Below, one piece after another: positions 1 through 7,631 of a stretch of DNA of 7,631 nt. The notes beneath the pieces were generated by a model. It was not told the DNA's origin. It saw only the letters and a list, made by a program, of their open reading frames with translations, and made no database searches. The translations under genes were made by a program, and so were the position numbers. Location: assembly GCA_023150215.1 (NCBI GenBank), contig JAKLLJ010000159.1, forward strand, positions 1 through 7,631. The letters run 5' to 3'. Position 1 is the stretch's first letter. Each line of letters starts with the position of its first letter. This stretch comes from Thauera sp. GTDB lineage: Bacteria > Pseudomonadota > Gammaproteobacteria > Burkholderiales > Rhodocyclaceae.

Positions 1-324
1 CAGCCTTCACCCTGGCCGGTGCGCTGGCCGGGGTGGCGGGCTTCCTGTACGCGGTGCTGTTCGGCTTCGTGACCCCCGATTACCTGTCGTGGCATCAGTC
101 GGGCAACGTGTTGCTGATGGTCATCCTCGGCGGCCTCGGCAGCCTGGCGGGGGCGGTCGCGGGCGCGTTCGCCTTCATCGGCCTGCAGGAGATGTTCTCG
201 GACTGGACCAAGCACTGGCAACTGCTGATGGGCCTGGTGATCGTCGCCGCGGTGCTGTTCATGCCGAGCGGACTGGCCGGACTGCCGCGACGCATCTTCC
301 GCACGGTCAATTGGGGAGAAGACG

Positions 325-332
<8 letters not shown>
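1..332 (+). CDS. livM: Branched-chain amino acid ABC transporter permease LivM, C-terminal part (5' end outside the window)
   Basis: The reading frame is already open at base 3 (first full codon GCC), giving the last 109 residues of an inner-membrane permease; LivM proteins are usually about 320-420 residues. It would form half of the channel through which a LivHMGF transporter imports leucine-type amino acids or related carboxylates. Three hydrophobic stretches are visible, at about residues 1-25, 35-60 and 68-88 of the visible part. The glycine-rich segment GGLGSLAGAVAGA is the BPD_transp_2 family hallmark, followed by the usual LivM ending with MPSGLAGL before a basic tail. The stop codon lies inside the next gene (8-nt overlap), the coupling normally seen between livM and livG. 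Here, however, the next gene is only LivG-like at its beginning. The family assignment is strong; the substrate cannot be told. Confidence 0.88.
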
Positions 333-1307
<975 letters not shown>

Positions 1308-1311
<4 letters not shown>

Positions 1312-2069
1312 ACTGGCACGCGGTCCGTTCGATTTACCTGTTCGAGATGGCGCGCACCCGGCGCACGCTGCTGCAGAGCGTGCTCGCGCCGGTGATCACC
1401 ACCACGCTGTACTTCGTCGTCTTCGGCTCGGCGATCGGCGCGCGCATCCCCGAGGTCGAGGGCGTGAGCTACGGCGCCTTCATCGTGCCCGGCCTGATCA
1501 TGCTCAACCTGCTCACCCAGAGCGTGTCGAACGCGTCCTTCGGCATCTTCTTTCCCAAGTTCTCACGCACGATCTACGAGCTGCTGTCGGCGCCGGTGTC
1601 GCACTTCGAGATCGTGCTGAGCTACGTCGGCGCGGCGGCCACCAAGGCCATCCTGCTCAGCCTGATCATCCTCGTCACCGCAACCTTCTTCGTGCCGCTG
1701 CGCATCGAGCACCCGCTGTGGATGGTGGGCTTCCTGCTGCTCACCGCGGTCAGTTTCAGCCTGCTCGGCTTCATCCTCGGCATCTGGGCGGACAACTTCG
1801 AGAAGCTGCAACTGGTGCCGCTCTTGATCATCACCCCGCTGACCTTCCTCGGCGGCAGCTTCTACTCGATCGACATGCTGCCCGCGGGCTGGCGCACGGT
1901 GTCGCTGCTGAATCCGGTGGTGTACTTGGTGAGCGGCTTCCGCTGGAGCTTCTACGGCACCGCCGACGTGGGTGTGGGGGTGAGCCTGGCGATGACGCTG
2001 CTGTTCCTCGCGGTGTTTGCGGGGGTTGCGCGCTGGATGCTGCGGACGGGGTATCGGCTGAAGCCGTGA
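1308..2069 (+). CDS. yadH: ABC-2 type transporter permease, YadH family
   Basis: The product is a 253-residue inner-membrane permease that pairs with the preceding ATPase to form an ABC-2 exporter; the substrate is unknown, and related systems export drugs, polysaccharides or lipids. The protein follows E. coli YadH (about 256 residues) along its length. Matching landmarks include TTTLYFVVFGSAIGARI near residues 28-44, FIVPGLIM near 59-66, and the conserved block LVPLLIITPLTFLGGSFYS followed by LNPVVYLVSGFRW. About six membrane segments can be seen, near residues 20-42, 57-80, 100-130, 137-162, 170-190 and 220-245. The start ATG overlaps the ATPase stop (ATGA) and has GGAGG 7 nt upstream (1296-1300), so the two genes are translationally coupled. 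No truncation or missing motif is apparent. Confidence 0.93.
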
Positions 2070-2082
2070 GGCGGTGGGAGCA

Positions 2083-2703
2083 ATGAGCACGCTGGAGCGG
2101 TTCAACAGCTTCAGTCACCTGCTGGGCGCGCTGGCGGCGGTGGCTGGCACGATCTGGCTGTTGGTGGTGACATCCGCGGGGGATCTGTGGCGGCTGAGCA
2201 GCTTCAGCATCTATGGCGCCTCGCTGGTCCTGCTGTACGCCATCTCGTCCCTGTCGCACGGCTACGAGGGCGGCCGCCGCGGCATCCTCACCCGGCTGGA
2301 CCACTGCACCATCTATCTGCTCATCGCCGGCACCTACACCCCCTTTACCCTGGTGACCCTGCGCGGCCCCTGGGGCTGGTCGCTGTTCGGCGTGGTGTGG
2401 GGCCTGGCCCTGATCGGCATCTTCGTCGACCTGCTGTGGAAGCAGGACCGCCGCATCGTGCCGGTGCTCATCTACCTGGTCATGGGCTGGCTGGTGGTGT
2501 TTGCCATCGAACCGCTGCGCGCAGCGCTGGACCCGATGGGCTTCGGCCTGCTGGTGGCGGGAGGCGTCGCCTATACCCTGGGGGTGCCGTTTTTCGCCCT
2601 GGGCCGCTACTGGCCGGTGCTGCACGGGATCTGGCACGTGCTGGTGCTGGCCGGCAGCCTGCTGCACTACCTGGCGATTCTCTGGTATGTGGCGCCGGCA
2701 TAG
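2083..2703 (+). CDS. trhA: Hemolysin III / TrhA family (PAQR-like) seven-helix membrane protein
   Basis: The product is a 206-residue inner-membrane protein. Bacterial members (YqfA/TrhA, about 219 residues in E. coli) are distant relatives of eukaryotic PAQR/adiponectin receptors, have been linked to membrane lipid homeostasis, and were first described as hemolysin III. The family's metal-site residues are present: S55 and H59 in SSLSH, D73 in RLDH, and H181 and H185 in HGIWH. The N-terminal pattern ERFNSFSH (5-12) is also typical. Seven hydrophobic segments fit the length. I chose ATG 2083 because the family usually begins a few residues before ERFNS; an in-frame GTG at 2074 would add three residues. 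GGAG lies only 2 nt before the ATG, while GAGG at 2068-2071 lies 11 nt away, so ribosome binding is not clear-cut. The gene starts 13 nt after yadH and probably shares its transcript. Confidence 0.9.
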   Translation: MSTLERFNSFSHLLGALAAVAGTIWLLVVTSAGDLWRLSSFSIYGASLVLLYAISSLSHGYEGGRRGILTRLDHCTIYLLIAGTYTPFTLVTLRGPWGWSLFGVVWGLALIGIFVDLLWKQDRRIVPVLIYLVMGWLVVFAIEPLRAALDPMGFGLLVAGGVAYTLGVPFFALGRYWPVLHGIWHVLVLAGSLLHYLAILWYVAPA

Positions 2704-2704
2704 G

Positions 2705-2726
2705 CGGGCTCAGCCCGTGCGGGCTT
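2705..2726 (+). terminator. Weak hairpin after trhA in the convergent gap
   Basis: The sequence holds CGGGCT, AGCCCG and CGGGCT in succession. AGCCC (2712-2716) can pair with GGGCT (2721-2725) around a GTGC loop, followed by only TT. It lies directly after the trhA stop, between two convergent genes, where a terminator is expected. The short stem and missing T-run make it a poor intrinsic terminator. Confidence 0.3.
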
Positions 2727-2779
2727 GACCGGAAGCGCCATGTGGTCGCGCCGCCGTTTGACGCGCGGCGACCTGCAGG

Positions 2780-3370
2780 CTAACCCGCCGCCCCAGGCTG
2801 CGTTCCCGGTACCGCCACGTCCTCGAATACCTCGTCGAGGCCGATCTCCATTTCCAGTGACGCGAGCACCAGCGCGCGGGCGCTGTCGCCGGTGGCGAGC
2901 AGCCAGTCGTTGGAGGGCAGACGGCGAAAGATCTCGAGGCTGCGGTGCTCGGGGTCGATCAGCACGTATTCCTGCAGGCTCTCCAGCATCCGGTAGGCGG
3001 CGAACTTGCCACCGCGGTCATAGGCGACGGTGCTGTCGCTGAGCACTTCGACGATGACCCGTGGGTGACGAAGCACGCGTTCGGCGGCGAGGTCCTCGGG
3101 GTGGCAGCTCACCACGACGTCGGGGTAGAACACGGCATCGGCCTGCACCACCTCGAGCTGCATGTCGGAGATGTAGCTGCGGCAGGGGGTGCCGCGCAGG
3201 TGCTGGCGCAGGGCGGCGGCGATGTTCAGCGCAACGACGACATGGTTCTGGCGCGCGCCGGCCTGCACGAAGACCTCGCCGGCGACGTATTCATGCTTGA
3301 GGGGCTGCTCGGCCTCCCAGGTGAAGTAGTCCTGGCGGTCGAAGCGCGGGGCGGGGAGAGGCAGGGCCAT
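2780..3370 (-). CDS. Uma2 family (DUF820) PD-(D/E)XK nuclease-like protein
   Basis: The product is a 196-residue soluble protein of the Uma2/DUF820 family, whose fold is that of restriction-type PD-(D/E)XK nucleases. Members are abundant in cyanobacteria and scattered through other bacteria, and the biological role is not settled. The family core can be followed: KHEYVAGEVF (25-34), H43 at the start of a helix, FYPDVVV with acidic D84, VIVEVLSDST with E108, then D118, K122 and Y126, and EYVLIDP. The candidate catalytic set is D84, E108 and K122. ATG 3370 gives a normal-length protein beginning MALPLPAPRF, although no convincing Shine-Dalgarno sequence precedes it. It lies 121 nt downstream of the gdhA stop on the same strand and converges with trhA. 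It has no antitoxin-like partner, so I would not call it a toxin. The family is clear; the nuclease activity is inferred. Confidence 0.88.
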   Translation of the reverse strand: MALPLPAPRFDRQDYFTWEAEQPLKHEYVAGEVFVQAGARQNHVVVALNIAAALRQHLRGTPCRSYISDMQLEVVQADAVFYPDVVVSCHPEDLAAERVLRHPRVIVEVLSDSTVAYDRGGKFAAYRMLESLQEYVLIDPEHRSLEIFRRLPSNDWLLATGDSARALVLASLEMEIGLDEVFEDVAVPGTQPGAAG

Positions 3371-3491
3371 GGCGGGTTCGCTCGGAGTGCGTGATGGCTG
3401 CAGTTTAGCCCTGCACGGCTGGATTGGGGACGCGCAGCCCGACCGCTCACCCGTCCGTGCCCGCCGACGACGCCTTGCCCCCCGCGCAGGA

Positions 3492-4802
<1,311 letters not shown>

Positions 4803-4882
4803 CGGTCTGCCTCGTCTGGCTTGGAAAGTGGGCGCATTCTGGGTGCTGCGGTGCGCCTCGGGCATGCCGTTGCCTCATCGGG

Positions 4883-4901
4883 TCATGCGTTTCGTGCATG
4901 A
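4883..4901. promoter_or_regulatory. Inverted repeat upstream of gdhA, candidate LysR-type operator
   Basis: Perfect 6-bp arms TCATGC and GCATGA are separated by 7 nt. Inside it, T4886 and A4898 are 11 nt apart, the T-N11-A dyad pattern typical of LysR-family sites. It lies 81-99 nt upstream of the chosen gdhA start and downstream of the LysR gene. The position suits an operator; binding by the neighbouring regulator is inferred only. Confidence 0.4.
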
Positions 4902-4925
4902 GGGGCGGCAGTGCGAGGTCTGCGC

Positions 4926-5831
4926 TCAGCCGGGACGGGTGATGAGGTGCTGCCACAGGCGCAGCAGTGCGTGCTTGGTGTTGGCGCGGTCGCGGTACAG
5001 GCGCACTTCCATGTCCAGGCTCCACTCCGTGCCGCCGGCCACGACGACCTCGCCGCGCTCGACCTCGCGCGCGACCGCGCTCGCCGGCAGGAAGGCGAGA
5101 CCGTGGCCGGCGAGCAGCATCGCCTTGAGGCTCTCGGCCATGTCGGTCTCGTACTGCAGGGCGAGGTGGGCCGGGCGCGCGGCGCGGTCGAGGAGGGTGT
5201 CGACCATGCGCCGCAAGTAGGTGTTCGGGCCATAGCGCAGGAAGGGGATCGGCGCCGCCGGGCTGCCTGGCAACTGCCAGCCGGCGGCGCCGGCGTGCCG
5301 GCGCGGCAGATAGGGGCGGACGTGCTCCACCGCCAGTTGCAGGCCCTCGAAGCGTGCCGGGTCGAGCCACACCGGGTGGGCCGGATGGTGGTAGCACAGC
5401 AGCAGGTCGCAGCCGCCCTCGACCAGCATCATCACCACGTCATGGACGTTGCCGGCCACCAGGCGCGTCGGCACGTCACCGAAGCTCGCCTTGAGCTGCC
5501 CGAGCCAGCTCGGGAAGAAGGCGAAGGCGAGGGTGTGCGGCACCGCCACCACGAGCGCGTCGCCGGCGATCGCCTGGTGGCCGCGCACCAGCGCACGCGC
5601 GGCATGCAGGCGGTTGAGCAGGTCCACCGCCGGCCCCTTGAAGGCCTCGCCAGCCTCGGTGAGGCGGGTCGGGAAGGTGCTGCGGTCCACCAGCGCCACC
5701 CCTAGCCAGGCTTCGAGTGCGCGGATGCGGCGCGAAAACGCCGGCTGCGAGATGTGGCGCTGCTCGGCCGAGCGCGAGAAGCTGCCGCTGTCGGCGAGGC
5801 TGAGGAAATCTTCCAGCCATTTCAGTTCCAT
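4926..5831 (-). CDS. LysR family transcriptional regulator (HypT/YjiE-like branch)
   Basis: The product is a 301-residue DNA-binding regulator. The N-terminal winged helix-turn-helix is plain: MELKWLEDFLSLADSGSFSR, then SQPAFSRRIRALEAWLGVAL (28-47) as the recognition region, followed by a linker helix (about 63-88). The effector-binding domain begins near 91 with ALVVAVPHTLAF and closes with HGLAFLPASAVAREVERGEV (243-262). The pattern resembles E. coli HypT/YjiE, including FLRYGPNTYLRRM opposite the HypT stretch around NYSRNSYMGRL. The true start is ATG 5831 with AGGA 8 nt upstream (5840-5843); the frame is open further upstream, but that sequence lacks family character and holds the promoter. 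It lies 123 nt upstream of gdhA on the same strand and diverges from the solute-binding protein gene, so either could be its target. The effector is unknown; hypochlorite sensing should not be assumed from this resemblance. Confidence 0.93.
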   Translation of the reverse strand: MELKWLEDFLSLADSGSFSRSAEQRHISQPAFSRRIRALEAWLGVALVDRSTFPTRLTEAGEAFKGPAVDLLNRLHAARALVRGHQAIAGDALVVAVPHTLAFAFFPSWLGQLKASFGDVPTRLVAGNVHDVVMMLVEGGCDLLLCYHHPAHPVWLDPARFEGLQLAVEHVRPYLPRRHAGAAGWQLPGSPAAPIPFLRYGPNTYLRRMVDTLLDRAARPAHLALQYETDMAESLKAMLLAGHGLAFLPASAVAREVERGEVVVAGGTEWSLDMEVRLYRDRANTKHALLRLWQHLITRPG

Positions 5832-5864
5832 CGTCGGGGTCCTGTGAGTGCGGGGCGGCTTCGC

Positions 5865-5893
5865 AAGATAGCCGGCCGTCGCCGGATTGTCCG
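5865..5893 (-). promoter_or_regulatory. Candidate sigma-70 promoter for the LysR gene
   Basis: Read on the minus strand, CGGACA (5893-5888) and TATCTT (5870-5865) are separated by exactly 17 nt, each matching four of six consensus bases. Transcription would start near 5858, leaving a leader of roughly 27 nt before ATG 5831. It is the best pairing I found between the divergent genes, but it is only a consensus match. Confidence 0.45.
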
Positions 5894-5909
5894 TCCTGTC
5901 CCGGCGCAT

Positions 5910-5925
5910 ATTCGCCGCGGCGAAT
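5910..5925. promoter_or_regulatory. Perfect 16-bp palindrome, candidate LysR recognition site
   Basis: ATTCGCCGCGGCGAAT is identical to its reverse complement. T5912 and A5924 are 11 nt apart, fitting the LysR-type T-N11-A box. Its centre lies about 60 nt upstream of the predicted transcription start of the LysR gene, close to the usual recognition position near -65, and about 104 nt upstream of the divergent gene start. Autoregulation plus divergent control is inferred. Confidence 0.5.
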
Positions 5926-5944
5926 GAAGTTTTGTCATGCACCG

Positions 5945-5975
5945 CGTCACCCGTCACGCCTTGGCCGGTCCGGCC
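5945..5975. repeat. Short direct repeat CGTCAC and palindrome GGCCGGTCCGGCC
   Basis: CGTCAC occurs at 5945-5950 and 5952-5957 (7-nt period). A 13-bp palindrome with a single central T follows at 5963-5975. Both lie in the region where promoter elements for the solute-binding protein gene should be, 47-77 nt before its start. In DNA this GC-rich such short symmetry can occur by chance. I found no good -35/-10 pair for that gene. Confidence 0.3.
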
Positions 5976-6021
5976 TGCGTAGACTGTCGGCACGTTTTTG
6001 AAGAATCCGTCCAATCGAATC

Positions 6022-6897
6022 ATGGCCCGCCATCTCGCCGCGCTGCTGCTCTGTTGCATCCTCTCTGTGCCGGCATTGGCGGCAGACCTGCCCGAGATCC
6101 TCGCCCGCGGCGAACTCCGCCACCTCGGCATCCGCTACGCCAATTTCGTCACTGGCAGCGGCGACGGCTTCGACGTGGAGCTGGTGCGTGGTTTTGCCGC
6201 GCGCCTCGGCGTTCGCTACACCCTGGTCTATACCGACTTCTATGCGGTCATCCGCGACCTGGTGGGGGCCGACGTGGTGCGCGATGGGGATGGCGCGAGG
6301 CTGGCGGGGCGCCACGAGGTGAAGGGGGACATGATTGCCGCCGGCTTCACCGTGCTGCCCTGGCGTGAAGCGGTCCTGCTGTATTCCGAGCCGACCTTTC
6401 CCTCGCAGGTGCTGCTGGTGGCGCGTGCCGATTCTCCGCTGCAGCCGATCGCGGGCGGCCCGGACAGGGCTGTCGATATCGCCATCACGCATGCACTGAT
6501 CGGCGACAACAGCTTGCTGGTGATGAAAGGCACCTGCCTCGATCCGGCCAATTACGGCCTCGACGGCGTCGGCATCGATCTGCGTGCCTACACCCGCAGC
6601 ACCAATCTCAACGAGATGGTGCCGGCACTGCTCAACCGCGAGGCCGAGCTGACCCTGCTCGACGTGCCCGACGTGATCCTCGACCTGCGCAAGTGGGCGG
6701 GTCGCATCAAGGTACTCGGGCCGATCTCGGGCGAGCAGCGGCTCGCAGCGGCCTTTCCCACGCACGCCCCGCAGCTGCGCGACGCCTTCAACGCCTACCT
6801 GCGCGAGCTCAAGGCGGACGGCCGCTACGACGCGCTGGTCGACAAGTACTACCCCGGCATCCGGCGTTATTTCCCGAACTTCTTTACGGAGCGCTGA
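6022..6897 (+). CDS. Periplasmic family-3 solute-binding protein (SBP_bac_3), no transporter genes in view
   Basis: The product is a 291-residue secreted binding protein. A signal peptide spans residues 1-20 (basic start, hydrophobic core LAALLLCCILSV, cleavage after ALA). The two-lobed fold is recognisable: GFDVELVRGFAARLGV (49-64), KGDMIAAGFTVLPWREAVLLYSEP with R115 where amino-acid-binding members hold the ligand carboxylate, LTLLDVPD (D214, D217) in the second lobe, and the ending DGRYDALVDKYYPGI. About 18 extra residues (83-100, rich in D, R and G) interrupt the segment before KGDMIAAG. ATG 6022 is chosen because it gives an ideal signal peptide; a TTG at 5998 would add eight residues, and neither has a clear Shine-Dalgarno sequence. 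No permease or ATPase gene is adjacent. A membrane sensor gene starts 3 nt after its stop, so it probably delivers ligand information to that sensor. The ligand is likely an amino acid or similar small acid, unproven. Confidence 0.88.
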   Translation: MARHLAALLLCCILSVPALAADLPEILARGELRHLGIRYANFVTGSGDGFDVELVRGFAARLGVRYTLVYTDFYAVIRDLVGADVVRDGDGARLAGRHEVKGDMIAAGFTVLPWREAVLLYSEPTFPSQVLLVARADSPLQPIAGGPDRAVDIAITHALIGDNSLLVMKGTCLDPANYGLDGVGIDLRAYTRSTNLNEMVPALLNREAELTLLDVPDVILDLRKWAGRIKVLGPISGEQRLAAAFPTHAPQLRDAFNAYLRELKADGRYDALVDKYYPGIRRYFPNFFTER

Positions 6898-6900
6898 ATC

Positions 6901-7631
6901 ATGAACGCGGGACGGGCGTCGAAGGGCCTCGGGCGCATGGCCTCGCACCTGCCCTGGGTCGCCGCCGGTCTGGCCGCGATCTACGCGTGCGTGCTGCTGT
7001 GGAGCCTGTTCTCCTCGCAGACCTTGTTGCGCGAGGCGCATCACGACCATCTGCTCGCCGACGGGCAGCGGCGCGCCGAAGCGGTTGCCGAGTTTCTCGC
7101 CGAGCGCCGCCAGAGCGTCGTCAGCCTGGCCGCGGAGCGTGAGATCGGTGACTACCTGGCCAACGAGGCGCTCGGCATGTCGGAGCGCTACGGACTGAAC
7201 ATCAGCCTCGACGCGATCGAGCGTCGGCTGGCCGAATACCTCGCGCAGCACACCCGCGGGGGGCGACCGGTGTTCGACGGCATCGCCTTCTTCGGCCGCG
7301 ATGGCGGCCTGATCGTCGGGGCGGGCGAATCCCTCGCGTCCGGCGCCCCCACGGTGCACGGGCGCGAGGTCCTGGTGCACATCGCCGACGATGGCGCGGA
7401 CTACCGCGTGCAGGCACCGGTGGTGTTCCGCGGCGACCACCAGGGCATGCTCGTCGCGACCGGGTCGCTCACTGCGCTGGCGACAACCCTGATCGCCCAT
7501 CCGGGGGAGCGGGGCGGCGCGCCCAGCTACATCGAACTCATCATCGGCCGTGACGGCAGCGTGCTGATGCCTGCGGGGCAGCGCGCGCCGCTGCCGTCCG
7601 CGCTCGGTTCCGCGCTGGAGCAGCTTCCCGA
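6901..7631 (+). CDS. Membrane-anchored sensor protein, N-terminal part (3' end outside the window)
   Basis: An open frame from ATG 6901 runs to the window edge without a stop, giving 243 residues. GGAG (6888-6891) lies 9 nt upstream, and the gene begins 3 nt after the solute-binding protein stop. One membrane helix is clear at about 18-38. It is followed by an outside region starting with a helix rich in A, E, R and L (about 55-85), then alternating strands such as GIAFFGRDGGLIVG (127-140), ADYRVQAPVVFRGDHQGMLVATGSL (167-190) and YIELIIGRDGSVLM (210-223). This is the layout of Cache-type periplasmic sensor domains. The piece EALGMSERYGLNISLDAI (89-106) recalls N-termini of Rhodocyclales and Geobacter hybrid histidine kinases or GGDEF proteins, from memory. 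The output domain lies beyond the window, so kinase, diguanylate cyclase or chemoreceptor all remain possible. ATG 6937 is a shorter alternative start. Confidence 0.8.
   Translation, partial: MNAGRASKGLGRMASHLPWVAAGLAAIYACVLLWSLFSSQTLLREAHHDHLLADGQRRAEAVAEFLAERRQSVVSLAAEREIGDYLANEALGMSERYGLNISLDAIERRLAEYLAQHTRGGRPVFDGIAFFGRDGGLIVGAGESLASGAPTVHGREVLVHIADDGADYRVQAPVVFRGDHQGMLVATGSLTALATTLIAHPGERGGAPSYIELIIGRDGSVLMPAGQRAPLPSALGSALEQLP

Noticed and set aside
2749..2770. Inverted repeat CGCCGC / GCGGCG in the trhA-Uma2 gap as a terminator
   Set aside because: It has a 6-bp stem with a 10-nt loop and no T-run on either strand; easily expected by chance at this GC content.
2780..3370. Uma2 protein as part of a toxin-antitoxin or defence system
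   Set aside because: There is no small partner gene, methylase, helicase or other defence gene around it; the neighbours are metabolic or membrane genes.
5935..5942. TCATGCAC shared with the dyad upstream of gdhA as a common operator half-site
   Set aside because: Only 8 nt match, without the second arm at this place. A match of this length between two short GC-rich gaps is likely by chance.
5961..5980. Sigma-54 promoter before the solute-binding protein gene
   Set aside because: GG and GC elements are present, but the spacing is two bases too long for the -24/-12 pattern and the TTGC core is not met.
4926..6131. LysR gene extended upstream to 6131 (401 residues)
   Set aside because: The extra 100 residues have no family character and would cover the divergent promoter region and the start of the solute-binding protein gene. 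ATG 5831 has a good ribosome site and the canonical LysR beginning.
5947..7500. A 517-codon open frame on the minus strand
   Set aside because: It is antisense to the solute-binding protein and sensor genes, whose protein families and ribosome sites are convincing. The antisense product has no recognisable family character.

Overview
The window is dense, GC-rich DNA (very strong G/C bias at third codon positions, long antisense shadow frames) of the kind found in Betaproteobacteria. The proteins, as I remember the families, look most like Rhodocyclales such as Thauera or Azoarcus; this is recognition from memory, not a database result. No RNA gene, CRISPR array or insertion sequence was seen.

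Block 1 (1-2703, plus strand) is a tightly coupled run. It holds the 3' end of a LivM-type branched-chain amino acid permease gene, an ABC ATPase gene overlapping it by 8 nt, an ABC-2 permease gene (YadH family) overlapping that by 4 nt, and a hemolysin III/TrhA (PAQR-like) membrane protein gene. The ATPase is the most unusual object here. Its first ~34 residues look like LivG, the ATPase expected after LivM, while everything after the Walker A motif is a YadG-type exporter ATPase. The simplest reading is an in-frame recombination or deletion between livG and a downstream yadG at their shared Walker A DNA, which would also have removed livF.

Block 2 (2780-5831, minus strand) holds, in transcription order, a LysR-family regulator gene, a complete Glu/Leu/Phe/Val dehydrogenase gene (glutamate dehydrogenase type, catalytic residues intact) and a Uma2/DUF820 PD-(D/E)XK-like protein gene. 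The regulator is the natural candidate to control the dehydrogenase. LysR-type dyads with T-N11-A spacing lie upstream of both genes.

Block 3 (6022-7631, plus strand) diverges from the regulator. It holds a secreted family-3 solute-binding protein with no transporter partner in view, followed 3 nt later by the N-terminal part of a membrane-anchored sensor cut by the window end. The pair is best read as a periplasmic ligand-sensing module. The ~190-nt divergent region carries a perfect 16-bp palindrome centred about 60 nt upstream of the predicted regulator transcription start, the usual place for a LysR recognition site.

No wholly novel system can be proved from this window. The livG::yadG chimera and the solute-binding protein/sensor pair deserve the closest look.
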